In this document: piece by piece, positions 37,523-45,303 of the stretch
Layout: each line of letters starts with the position of its first letter
How positions within the stretch are numbered: the first letter of the stretch is position 1
Assembly (NCBI RefSeq): GCF_003610355.1
Contig: NZ_RAPY01000002.1
Coordinates: 620,001 to 684,000, forward strand
Source: Sphingobacterium detergens
GTDB taxonomy: Bacteria; Bacteroidota; Bacteroidia; Sphingobacteriales; Sphingobacteriaceae
Reading direction: 5' to 3'
DNA length: 64,000 bases
The notes under the pieces: model-generated
What the model was told of the DNA's origin: nothing
Database searches by the model: none
Seen by the model: the letters and a program-made list of their open reading frames with translations, nothing else
Made by a program: the position numbers and the translations under genes

Positions 37523-38483
37523 AGACAGTATTTGTTGTTATGCTATTCTCAAAAAATGTATTGTAAATATCGTCGAGCTGGTACTCATTGCGGCTGACGG
37601 ACATGATATCAGCACCAATGTTGACCAGAATGCGTACGGCTGCTGCAGTGGTATTGCTGTCAGTTATCAGCTCGATCGACTGCCCCGTGATAACAAGCTT
37701 ACGAATTCCCGGCAGCGCGTTGAGTGCATGTTCAATTGTTGTACTATCGATAGCGGGCTGCTCAAGAGTAATAACCGTGCTGACACCTTGCTGCTGCTGC
37801 AGGTTATGGGCAAGGCTTTCGATAGATCCTTCGATCAGCAGCTTACCGCCAACGAAAATACCGACCCGGTCGCATACACGTTGTACCTGATGGAGATGGT
37901 GTGAGGATAGCAGTACTGTAAGTCTGTGTTCTCTGCTAAGCTGCTTAATGAGTTCCAGAAATTCATCGACACCCTTGGGATCTATGCCCAGTGTAGGCTC
38001 ATCAAGAATAGCTACCTCAGGTGCTTTGATCAGCACCTCGGCTAATCCTAGACGTTGTTTCATCCCGCGGGAAAAAGCACCCGTTTTTTTATGCATTTCC
38101 CGTTCGAGTCCTACGACATGCAACATGTCTTTGGCCGAAGCTTGTGCATAGGATTTTGTAAGTCCATTTAATTCTGCAATGAAGCATAAGTTTTCAAAAG
38201 CTGTCATCTCCGGGTAGAAGCCTACATTATCTGGTAGATAACCAACTTTGCGCTTCACGGCTATGGGATTGCGCGTGGCATTATGGCCACAGACGTAAGC
38301 CGTACCGGCCGTGGGTTCGGTCAGGCCCAGCATCATAAGAATGCTGGTTGTCTTTCCAGCACCATTGGGACCGAGTAGGCCAAAAATCTCTCCGGGATAA
38401 ATATGCAGGTCCAACTTGTCTACGGCAGTTATTTTGCCATAGTTTTTGGTCAGGCCCGTCAATTGAATGATAGGATCCTTCAT
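37485..38483 (-). CDS. ABC transporter ATP-binding protein
   Basis: The 332-residue protein has Walker A GPNGAGKT (38-45), the signature FSRGMKQRL (137-145), Walker B VAILDE (157-162) and a switch His (SSHHLHQ, about 195). A C-terminal extension of about 90 residues (from 240) is typical of this NosF/DrrA-like group. It powers the adjacent permease; the third partner is the exported NEW3 protein encoded 25 bases upstream. Confidence 0.97.
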   Translation of the reverse strand: MKDPIIQLTGLTKNYGKITAVDKLDLHIYPGEIFGLLGPNGAGKTTSILMMLGLTEPTAGTAYVCGHNATRNPIAVKRKVGYLPDNVGFYPEMTAFENLCFIAELNGLTKSYAQASAKDMLHVVGLEREMHKKTGAFSRGMKQRLGLAEVLIKAPEVAILDEPTLGIDPKGVDEFLELIKQLSREHRLTVLLSSHHLHQVQRVCDRVGIFVGGKLLIEGSIESLAHNLQQQQGVSTVITLEQPAIDSTTIEHALNALPGIRKLVITGQSIELITDSNTTAAAVRILVNIGADIMSVSRNEYQLDDIYNTFFENSITTNTVYEKSNSLFKRYQ

Positions 38484-38508
38484 AATGATAATCTTTTTTG
38501 TTCCGACT

Positions 38509-39363
38509 TTATCTGCGGCCGTATTTGCGGATGAGATAATACACCAAACCTATTGCCAATAGGATGACCAGGGTGCCGATCCAGCCTGAAAGCAAAGAGG
38601 TTTTGACGATCATACGGAATGAAATGTCAGCATTGCTGTTGGAAGATTTGATCTCAAATTTGGCGGCATAGTCTCCAGCGATAGTCTTGTCGGGAACTTT
38701 TAGGTTGACTTTAACATCGATAGATTTGCCCGCTTCCAGCTGTTTGATATTCGAGGGATTGAAGGTTGTCTCCCATCTACTGGGGAGCTGCGAGCTAAGC
38801 TCCAATGCATTGAGCGGAAGTGTGCCTGTGTTTTTTACTTTAATCAGAATCTCCTTGCTGCCGCCGGATACGACTTCGTCGCTGAGCCTCCCACTGGGTG
38901 TGGTCAACTCAATTGCATAGGAGCCTTTGACGACTGCCTCCAGCTCAAGCTGTAGTGTATCTGTCGGGGATATGGCCCGCACAGGAATTTTATACTTTTC
39001 GGGCTTGGCAGTGATCGGACAACTGATTTCAAGGCTGATTTCCTGTACTTTATTGGGCTGCATCTGAAGGGAGGTCACTTGCGACCCTTCTACACGGTAG
39101 CTGATCTGCCATCCCTCGGGGAGCTGCGCGTTAAGGTTGTAGTTGACCAATTGAGCAGATCCATTACTCAAGGTCGTTGTATAACGAAATGGTTCATTGC
39201 TGGGGGCTTCAATATTGATCAGCCTCGCTTCAAAGCTAGATTTGAGCGGTTTCACGGTTTGCCCCGATAGGTAGAAACTGTTTGCCAGCACAATAAGTGC
39301 AATTAAAAATGGCTTGAAAGAAAAACGTCGGTCTGTTTTTGTAATTAGTAATTCTGTTAACAT
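38509..39363 (-). CDS. Exported NEW3-domain protein, membrane anchored
   Basis: The 284-residue protein has a signal sequence (about 14-35, PFLIALIVLANSFYLSG), two or three Ig-like NEW3 repeats (about 45-140 and 150-245), and a C-terminal membrane helix followed by a short basic tail (SGWIGTLVILLAIGLVYYLIRKYGRR). The repeats show the NEW3 pattern (YRVEGSQVTSLQMQ, SGGSKEILIKVKNTGTLPLNALEL). NEW3 proteins are commonly found next to ABC-2 transporters in Bacteroidota and might act as periplasmic substrate-handling or scaffolding proteins. It is the first gene of the three-gene operon. Confidence 0.88.
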   Translation of the reverse strand: MLTELLITKTDRRFSFKPFLIALIVLANSFYLSGQTVKPLKSSFEARLINIEAPSNEPFRYTTTLSNGSAQLVNYNLNAQLPEGWQISYRVEGSQVTSLQMQPNKVQEISLEISCPITAKPEKYKIPVRAISPTDTLQLELEAVVKGSYAIELTTPSGRLSDEVVSGGSKEILIKVKNTGTLPLNALELSSQLPSRWETTFNPSNIKQLEAGKSIDVKVNLKVPDKTIAGDYAAKFEIKSSNSNADISFRMIVKTSLLSGWIGTLVILLAIGLVYYLIRKYGRR

Positions 39364-39574
39364 GATCCAATAACTAAAATTTATATTTAAATAGAATATT
39401 AGCTTTTAAAAAATGTCGGTTTTGGTATCAGATACCTCTTTGAAAAAACCGTTCCCAAATTAAAAATCAATTTGATAAAAATCAAGATTGAAAGAAAAAA
39501 AGGATTGTAAAAAAAATGTGTTTAAAATGGTTTGTAAGATGATAGGTTGCACCAAATGTTGAAGCTGCCTGCAG

Positions 39575-39865
39575 TCAGTCGAAATTCACGGCCCTAAAAG
39601 TCTTCTTAATGATGATCTTTGTGTTTTCATCCAGTGTACAGTGTATTGATCTTAATTGTGTTTTTAAATTTTCGGTATCATTGAGGAGTAGATTGATGCG
39701 CAGTCGCCGGAGGTCGGAGGCCTGAGGATCCCCATGTAGTTCATCAAATAGTTCATGAACAATCTTTTCGCAGCTGTTCCGGTCAAAACTGGCGATAGTC
39801 ATATAGCGTCCGCGGCAGTACATCTGCAATTCGATATAATAATTTGAGCGTTCCATATCCTGCAT
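39575..39865 (-). CDS. Hypothetical small cytoplasmic protein
   Basis: The 96-residue protein has no signal peptide or membrane segment. It contains a Cys pair region (MYCRGRYMTIASFDRNSCEKIV) and a charged middle (LRRLRINLLLNDTENLKTQL). No family was recognised. It starts just past the terminator of the upstream hsp20 gene on the same strand. An alternative ATG three codons later (MERSNYY) is possible. It might be read-through linked to hsp20, but the terminator between them argues for separate or low-level expression. Confidence 0.6.
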   Translation of the reverse strand: MQDMERSNYYIELQMYCRGRYMTIASFDRNSCEKIVHELFDELHGDPQASDLRRLRINLLLNDTENLKTQLRSIHCTLDENTKIIIKKTFRAVNFD

Positions 39866-39877
39866 AATGAAAAAATA

Positions 39878-39901
39878 GGTTAGCCTCCGGGGAGACTAAC
39901 C
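39878..39901 (-). terminator. Terminator of the hsp20 gene
   Basis: GGTTAGCCTCC and GGAGACTAACC form an 11-base stem with one mismatch and a 2-base gap between arms. On the minus strand it is followed by TATTTTTTC. It lies 24 bases after the hsp20 stop and directly before the next minus-strand gene. Confidence 0.8.
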
Positions 39902-39925
39902 AAGTTAAAGTTGCTATTTGGATCT

Positions 39926-40372
39926 TTAAGATATTTCGATCAGCCGTGGTTCTTTTTGTTTGGCTTCTTCTTTTTTTGGTATCGTCAATCGCAGCATACC
40001 GTTTTCATAGCGTGCCCGGATATTGTCCTGATCGACCACTTCCTTTTGAAGCTCAAAACTACGCTGGAAGGACTGGTAGCTGAACTCGCGTCGTGTATAG
40101 TTATCCGTATGTTCTTCATTTTTTTCCTCTTTGGCAGAGGATATAGTCAATAGGTTGCTGTCGAGCGATACCTTGAAGTCGTCCTTGGTCATGCCCGGAG
40201 CTGCAACTTCAACTTCAAAGGTATCTCCGTTTTCCTTGATGTTGACCGCAGGCACTGTGGTGCTTGTGGACGAGTAATTTCTGTTGTCCCAGTTTAAAAG
40301 CTCGCGGTTAAAATTATCAAACATGGGCGAAAAAAGTGAAAAATTGTTCCAGTTTCTTTTTGCAAGTTTCAT
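39926..40372 (-). CDS. Small heat-shock protein, Hsp20/alpha-crystallin family
   Basis: The 148-residue chaperone has a family-typical alpha-crystallin domain (about 45-135). Conserved elements are the DTFEVEVAAPGMTKDDFKVSLD and YENGMLRLTIPKKEE regions, with an IEI-type C-terminal anchor (RLIEIS). It binds unfolding proteins without ATP. The start is supported by an unusually strong Shine-Dalgarno run, AAAGGAGGT, seven bases before ATG, which is rare among genes here. A 14-base perfect palindrome lies 44 bases upstream of the ATG and may be an operator. It appears to be a single-gene unit with its own terminator. Confidence 0.96.
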   Translation of the reverse strand: MKLAKRNWNNFSLFSPMFDNFNRELLNWDNRNYSSTSTTVPAVNIKENGDTFEVEVAAPGMTKDDFKVSLDSNLLTISSAKEEKNEEHTDNYTRREFSYQSFQRSFELQKEVVDQDNIRARYENGMLRLTIPKKEEAKQKEPRLIEIS

Positions 40373-40415
40373 AGTAACCTCCTTTTAATGAAGTGTAACA
40401 ATAAATTAAATCTGT

Positions 40416-40429
40416 CAGTCGGCCGACTG
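40416..40429 (-). promoter_or_regulatory. 14-base perfect palindrome upstream of hsp20
   Basis: CAGTCGGCCGACTG is perfectly palindromic and lies 44 bases before the hsp20 start, in the promoter region. It is preceded by TGT, giving CTGTCAG, and a second CTGTCAG...CTGTCAA-like pair occurs nearby (near 40489 and 40510). It is not a CIRCE element. The remaining part of the 40373-40720 gap holds only the promoter for the next gene. Confidence 0.45.
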
Positions 40430-40671
40430 TATAAAATATCCCGCAAAAAAAATACCGTCCTTAAAAAACTGAAATTTTTTCACGAAAACTGTCAGATTTT
40501 ACATGATAAATTGACAGCATCAATGCGATCAAACCTAGACTAGAGAGCAAAATAATACTATTCAATACGAATACATTCGAGTTAAATTGGGGATTGTTGT
40601 TTAGAATCTACTAAGGAATTAGGAGTACAGTGGATCATACAAAACCAAGTAGTGTGATTGCACCGGCGAGA

Positions 40672-40703
40672 TTGATCTGTAGTCTACAAATTTATTATAT
40701 TTG
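40672..40703 (+). promoter_or_regulatory. Bacteroidota-type promoter (TTG-N21-TATATTTG)
   Basis: TTG at 40672-40674 and TATATTTG at 40696-40703 match the -33/-7 pattern. The ATG of the next gene lies 17 bases after the -7 element. Confidence 0.6.
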
Positions 40704-40720
40704 TTATATAAAATAGAGCG

Positions 40721-40990
40721 ATGTCCAACTCCCGATTGAGTCTGATTTTTACCTGCCTGCATGTTTTGGGGGCCTTTCTGCTGTTCATGTATATTGAAGA
40801 GCTGAGTACGCTTAATCTGGGTGAGCTGGGGATCTTCTTCGTATTCGGTCTGGTTATAACCGCCCTTGTTTTTGCCATAAAATCAAGACGGACAACCCTG
40901 GGTATGCTGCTACTCTTTGCCAATAGTATCTTTCTGCTGATCTGGCTTGCGCTATTCTATTTTATGGCTACATTTACCTTTAAGGTCTAA
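40721..40990 (+). CDS. Small three-helix membrane protein
   Basis: The 89-residue protein has three predicted membrane helices (about 6-25, 36-53 and 60-87) with short basic loops (KSRRTT). No family was recognised. It has its own promoter and no operon partner: the next gene begins 130 bases downstream behind its own promoter. Function is unknown. Confidence 0.75.
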   Translation: MSNSRLSLIFTCLHVLGAFLLFMYIEELSTLNLGELGIFFVFGLVITALVFAIKSRRTTLGMLLLFANSIFLLIWLALFYFMATFTFKV

Positions 40991-41063
40991 AAGATCTACT
41001 GCTGACAATATTTTTTAACGGATAGCGAATTGTAAGCGATCCTGAACGGATATTAAAGCGGCC

Positions 41064-41093
41064 TTGCCGACATACGAACTATCCCTATCTTTA
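41064..41093 (+). promoter_or_regulatory. Probable promoter (TTG-N19-TATCTTTA)
   Basis: TTG at 41064-41066 and TATCTTTA at 41086-41093 match the Bacteroidota promoter pattern except for A in place of the last G. It lies 27 bases before the ATG at 41120. Confidence 0.45.
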
Positions 41094-41119
41094 CGGCCAA
41101 ATAGATCATAAAAGAAAAA

Positions 41120-42142
41120 ATGAACAGAAAAATAGTTACGTTGCTGTACCTCCTGATATTGACATGTTGTATGGGCAATCGCTTATTTGCGCAAAAATTC
41201 TACCCGACGAATTTCCTTCTCACATTTACCGATGAGGGGATTCCAGAAAATGAGATTGCCATATTACATCCGATCTATCTACCCTCTGCTGGATTTGAGC
41301 GGGTAGAGGATACGCTTTATATAAATAAGCAGAATAAAGAACAGGTCATGTTGTCCACCAGACAGTATGACAACAAAAATGAAGTGTTATTAACCTATCG
41401 TACTGTTGCTGACCTAAAAATTTTTAAGGAACGCTTGCAGGAGTATCAGCCTAAGCTAGAACAGACTGACGCGCATACGTACCAAGCGACGTTTAAAAAT
41501 CTATTAATTAAGTTTATGATCGCGGAGGATACGGTAATAGACAATAAGCGGTTTCGTGACATAAAATTCCTACTGGTGTATGACAAAGGGCAAAAATTCC
41601 CATTTTCTTCGGACAATTGCACCTTTCCGATTACGGAGACCTATCCGTTCCAAAATACGACCTGGTATTTTTCGGCCAAATATAATCGTTCATTATCAAG
41701 TTCGGAGTCCAATGATATGCAACTGGTACTTGGTAAGGAAAAGACAGCCTACAAGATTGAATTCTTGGATGACATACATTTTAAAGTAACCTATACTGAT
41801 CCAAAGAAAAAGGCGCATGTTTACCAGAGTACGTATAATAGTTATAAATCCGAAATCAGTTTTCATGCGAACAGTTATGAATGGGCGGACAAAGATAAAA
41901 TGGGCAGGGCACTTGTAACCATGCCAGAGAAATATTCTGGGGCAGATTCTTTCTTCTATGATCCGAAGAATTTTGCCCGAGCTGCAGGTACGGCAAGGTA
42001 CTTCAGGTTTATTTTTTCAAAATCCTATCGTTGGCTCTACCACATTGATGGAGGTTTAATGGAATTGAATACACAGGAATTCAAAGAACAGGGGGATACG
42101 AAGATGATGTCTGAAAGTATGCCTAGACGTGAAGATAGATAA
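41120..42142 (+). CDS. Hypothetical exported protein
   Basis: The 340-residue protein has a signal peptide (about 1-25, LLYLLILTCCMGNRLFAQ; the Cys pair could alternatively be a lipobox). No family was recognised. The mature part shows two similar beta-rich halves; both contain the pattern Y/F-x-x-T-Y-x-x-P/Y (VLLTYRTVADLKIF, KVTYTDPKKKAHVYQ). The second half ends with an acidic, Met-rich tail. It is followed 9 bases later by a lipoprotein gene, so they form an operon under the promoter at 41064. Confidence 0.82.
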   Translation: MNRKIVTLLYLLILTCCMGNRLFAQKFYPTNFLLTFTDEGIPENEIAILHPIYLPSAGFERVEDTLYINKQNKEQVMLSTRQYDNKNEVLLTYRTVADLKIFKERLQEYQPKLEQTDAHTYQATFKNLLIKFMIAEDTVIDNKRFRDIKFLLVYDKGQKFPFSSDNCTFPITETYPFQNTTWYFSAKYNRSLSSSESNDMQLVLGKEKTAYKIEFLDDIHFKVTYTDPKKKAHVYQSTYNSYKSEISFHANSYEWADKDKMGRALVTMPEKYSGADSFFYDPKNFARAAGTARYFRFIFSKSYRWLYHIDGGLMELNTQEFKEQGDTKMMSESMPRREDR

Positions 42143-42151
42143 GGATTCATA

Positions 42152-42874
42152 ATGAAAAAGCTACTGTTTATTTGCAAACTGATTTTGCTTCTGTGTATTT
42201 CCTGTAAACAGAAGCAGTTTGATTTGGCGGATCTCCGTTTTCCAATCGACAAAAAACAGCTCAATATGCTGGGGGTAGAAACAGCACCTTACAAAACATA
42301 TCTTGAAGATGAAACCATCAAATTTAGCAGTGATAGCAGTTCGGTCATGCACTTTGGCGGAATAGCATTGGCCGGTAATCTCAGTCGGTACGATAAGAAT
42401 ATCTATGCATCCAATACCATACAGTTTTTGGAGGACCGCACAGATAAGACCATTCAGGCCTATAAAGCCACTATTGGTACGAGTGAAGAAACAGAACAAT
42501 TGGAAAGCTATTTTGATAAGCAGTTTGGGAAAACAGACTTTTACTATAAAGACGAAGATATGAGTTGCAGAGTCTGGGAAAAAGACGGGCTGTTATACTA
42601 TCTTGGAATAAATTTCGATGTATATAACCCTGATCAAATAAAGAAGCACCGCAGAACAGCATTGTTGTTTGTGGTCAATAAAAGCAGTCAGACACTCATC
42701 AAAGAAGAAGCTCCCCAAGGTCATTATTTTCGGTTTTATCACTATTTTTTGGAGGCAAAGGAGAAACCCGAATATAAAACACTTACCTATAGGCAGTATA
42801 CGGAGTTAAAACAGCGTCAATATCAATCCGAAGGTTTTGAAACGATCTATATCGAGCATTATATCAAGCAATAG
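42152..42874 (+). CDS. Hypothetical lipoprotein
   Basis: The 240-residue protein has a lipoprotein signal (LLLCISC, Cys18) and no recognised family. The sequence is rich in Tyr and Lys in its C-terminal third (YYLGINFDVYNPDQIKKH, RFYHYFLEAKEKPEYK). It follows the exported protein at 41120 after 9 bases and presumably works with it. A hairpin terminator lies about 130 bases downstream. Confidence 0.82.
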   Translation: MKKLLFICKLILLLCISCKQKQFDLADLRFPIDKKQLNMLGVETAPYKTYLEDETIKFSSDSSSVMHFGGIALAGNLSRYDKNIYASNTIQFLEDRTDKTIQAYKATIGTSEETEQLESYFDKQFGKTDFYYKDEDMSCRVWEKDGLLYYLGINFDVYNPDQIKKHRRTALLFVVNKSSQTLIKEEAPQGHYFRFYHYFLEAKEKPEYKTLTYRQYTELKQRQYQSEGFETIYIEHYIKQ

Positions 42875-43003
42875 AAAACACTTTTGTGTATTAAATTCGT
42901 TCGATAGCAGTAGAATGGGCGAAAGTAAATAGATAAATAGGCAAACTTTCTACGCTAATTTATTGTCCTATAGGTATCCATAGTTTGGATAACTTAGTTA
43001 TAG

Positions 43004-43037
43004 AAGGTCAGGTTCCTATCGGTATCCTGGCCTTTTT
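43004..43037 (+). terminator. Terminator of the 41-43 kb exported-protein operon
   Basis: AAGGTCAGG and CCTGGCCTT form a 9-base stem with one G-T pair and a 13-base loop, followed by TTT. A weaker repeat (TATCC/GGATA) lies just upstream at about 42976-42992. Confidence 0.65.
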
Positions 43038-43159
43038 CTATTAAATCGGAAACTTTCTCTATCGTGCATTTGTTTAGCTATAAACAGGATGGCATTGGTA
43101 GAGTGGCGTCGCCGCCTATGGCTTGGTCATGGGTTTTACGCGTTTAAAAAAGTAACAGT

Positions 43160-43756
43160 ATGAGAAGGGAACAAATAGAACAATGGATTGCCGAAGGATA
43201 TAATGTCCTGGAACATAAGAAGCCCAAGGTCGTTAAGGGCGATCTCTGGGAATATCTGAATAATCACGATGGCCATGGTACGGATGTCTATGCTTTATCC
43301 GAACTGGCGAAATGTGCTGACCACGAATTGCACCAGATCGAATTGCGAAAATACGCTCAGGAATATGGGCAATTGGGTGAGAAGCAGTTTCTGCGTAATG
43401 AGGCCATAAGGTTGAAATCATTTGATAAGTACGAAGCGTTCTTACGCTTATTTTATCCGAATAGTGTCGAAAAAGAAGTTGAGGAAGCGAAATTTTTGGC
43501 CGAACGCGTACGAAAGGTAAATAAAGAGGAAATGGAACAATGGGTAACGGCCAACCATATTAATGTGCTGTTGTCCGATTTAAATTGCCTTGATGAGGAT
43601 GCGATCATGACCGGAATGGTCATACCTTCCGAAGAAGTGGTTAGTTACACTGATGGGGGGCTGCAGGACACCATGGATTGCCATTTGACACCCATGGAAT
43701 TTTTTAGCCATGCAGACGCTGCGCTGTACTGGATTGATCCTAAAGTAAAAGCTTAG
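43160..43756 (+). CDS. Hypothetical soluble protein
   Basis: The 198-residue protein has no signal peptide. The sequence is acidic and helical (LGEKQFLRNEAIRLKSFDKYEAFLRLFY). It contains a possible metal-friendly segment, LNNHDGHGTDVYALSELAKCADHELHQIEL, mentioned here only as residues about 33-62. Two repeats of a MEQWV/IEQWIAEGYN-like motif (residues 6-15 and about 123-131) suggest an internal duplication. No family was recognised. It is transcribed alone, with a terminator directly behind. Confidence 0.75.
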   Translation: MRREQIEQWIAEGYNVLEHKKPKVVKGDLWEYLNNHDGHGTDVYALSELAKCADHELHQIELRKYAQEYGQLGEKQFLRNEAIRLKSFDKYEAFLRLFYPNSVEKEVEEAKFLAERVRKVNKEEMEQWVTANHINVLLSDLNCLDEDAIMTGMVIPSEEVVSYTDGGLQDTMDCHLTPMEFFSHADAALYWIDPKVKA

Positions 43757-43761
43757 ATCGC

Positions 43762-43814
43762 TGCACTGCCCCAAAAATATGAACTTGATTGGAGGGCAGT
43801 GCATAATACTTTTT
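43762..43814 (+). terminator. Long-loop hairpin terminator
   Basis: TGCACTGCCC (43762-43771) and GGGCAGTGCA (43794-43803) form a perfect 10-base stem with a 22-base loop, followed by TAATACTTTTTT. It separates the plus-strand gene at 43160 from the convergent phosphatase gene. Confidence 0.65.
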
Positions 43815-43863
43815 TCGGCATGATCTGTTTTTTATTGGTTCATGGTTTTTAAGAAAGGTAGTG

Positions 43864-45027
43864 TTATTTGACAACTTCTTTTGTTCCTTGTTGATCCGTG
43901 CTGTAGAACGTACCGTTTTCGATCCATAGTGCATACATTTTTCCTTGATCGGAATTCGTTTTGTGGTCAAGGTCTATGTCGATGACTTTCCCTTGGTAGA
44001 GGGACTTGATTTGGTCGACAATGGTATGACCTACGATCATCTTACTAGCCTTGAATCTGATCAGTGTATTTTCGAGGTTCTGTTGCGATTCCTCCTCGTT
44101 TGATATGCCGCGATACCAGATCGGGCTTTCATTCCCGATAAATATATCCTTGGCTTGTTCTCCTTTTTTGAATACTTTGTCAATAGCTGCCCGCACATTT
44201 TCGTTGATCTGCTGTATCGTGTACTCCTTGGGGAAATCTTTTCGGATTCCGGCATGGACGAACAATAGATCACCGATTTTTTCTACGACATTCTTTGTCC
44301 TTAGCCAGCGTCCGAGCGCCGATTCTCTTGCGTACCAGTCTGCATATGGAAGTTTTAGCGTATCGGCATTATGCTCATATTTGTCGCGGAGATATTTTAG
44401 CTGGCCTTTGAGGTTCATCATCTCATGGTTGCCAAGTATAAAATGAACCTTACCGCCTTGTTTTTCGGCTTCATTCTCCAGTTTGTAGATCAACCAGAGA
44501 CATTCTGTGACCTGGAGTCCACGGTCAAAAAAATCGCCGTTCAGGACAAGATGATTTGCCCCGAATGTCCAGTTAAATTGGCTATCAATGACTCCATTGC
44601 CCTGTAAAATAGATTTAAATCCTTTGAAATTACCTTCGATATCGGATAGTGCCAATATCTTTGCCGGACGGGAATATTCGCTGGGTTGTACTTGAACGCT
44701 GTTGTTCAGCAGGAAGCGGAACCGATCGCCCGTTTCATCGACATAACATTGCAGGCTGTCATTTTCGCTTATCTCAGCAACAGAGGCTGTGAATCCCTTT
44801 GGGGATGGAACTACTTGATAATTTAAAATCTTGCCATCACGATAGATAATGATAGGGCCGTCGGCACTGACTGTCGAACTGTCTTCATCCGTGGCGCCAT
44901 GTTTGATGGACCAGCCCGGAAAGATATAAAGCCGCTGGATAATTTCAAAGTTTAATAACAATGCGCCGATACCAAAATAAAGTACGATGGTAGCACATGC
45001 GTAAATGAAGATTCTTTTGAATTTCAT
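43864..45027 (-). CDS. Membrane-anchored calcineurin-like metallophosphoesterase
   Basis: The 387-residue protein has an N-terminal membrane anchor (about 7-27) and a phosphoesterase domain from about residue 120. The motifs are SDIEGN (Asp129, with Glu131 where His is common), GDFFDRG (164-170), GNHE (199-202), VHAGI and VGHTIV. These place it in the PPP-like phosphoesterase group that binds two metal ions. The first 100 residues outside the membrane are an extra beta-rich domain. It should act in the periplasm on an unknown phosphoester. It is transcribed alone; the upstream gap holds a 14-base inverted repeat (45203-45248). Confidence 0.93.
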   Translation of the reverse strand: MKFKRIFIYACATIVLYFGIGALLLNFEIIQRLYIFPGWSIKHGATDEDSSTVSADGPIIIYRDGKILNYQVVPSPKGFTASVAEISENDSLQCYVDETGDRFRFLLNNSVQVQPSEYSRPAKILALSDIEGNFKGFKSILQGNGVIDSQFNWTFGANHLVLNGDFFDRGLQVTECLWLIYKLENEAEKQGGKVHFILGNHEMMNLKGQLKYLRDKYEHNADTLKLPYADWYARESALGRWLRTKNVVEKIGDLLFVHAGIRKDFPKEYTIQQINENVRAAIDKVFKKGEQAKDIFIGNESPIWYRGISNEEESQQNLENTLIRFKASKMIVGHTIVDQIKSLYQGKVIDIDLDHKTNSDQGKMYALWIENGTFYSTDQQGTKEVVK

Positions 45028-45202
45028 AAAAGTGGGTTAATGTAAACTGGAGTTAATTATGTTTTGTTAAAGATTGTTCGTGGCCGACGGATATAAATCT
45101 GCGGTATGTCCCTCCTTGAGGACGATTTTTACCGTATCTTCATTTTTATCGGTCATGTAAAAAATCTGCCCTAAAAATAATGCTTCTCCGGTGTATTATC
45201 CA

Positions 45203-45248
45203 GTACCATTTACAATGCATCATGTAAAACGCGAATTGTAAATGGTAC
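45203..45248. repeat. Large inverted repeat with a third internal copy
   Basis: GTACCATTTACAAT (45203-45216) and ATTGTAAATGGTAC (45235-45248) form a perfect 14-base inverted repeat with an 18-base spacer. A further TGTAAA in the spacer (45223-45228) gives three TGTAAA/TTTACA elements starting 14 bases apart (45209, 45223, 45237). No T-run follows on the minus strand, so this is more likely a protein- or RNA-level regulatory site than a terminator. It lies between the orphan SusD gene and the phosphatase gene. Confidence 0.55.
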
Positions 45249-45303
45249 ATTTATTTGGTCTTTATTCAGCTGGGTACTGCCGTGGCTGGGTGAACTCAAT
45301 AAA

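Noticed and set aside
40373..40480. CIRCE or HAIR heat-shock element before hsp20
   Set aside because: Neither consensus is present; the palindrome there has a different sequence and length.
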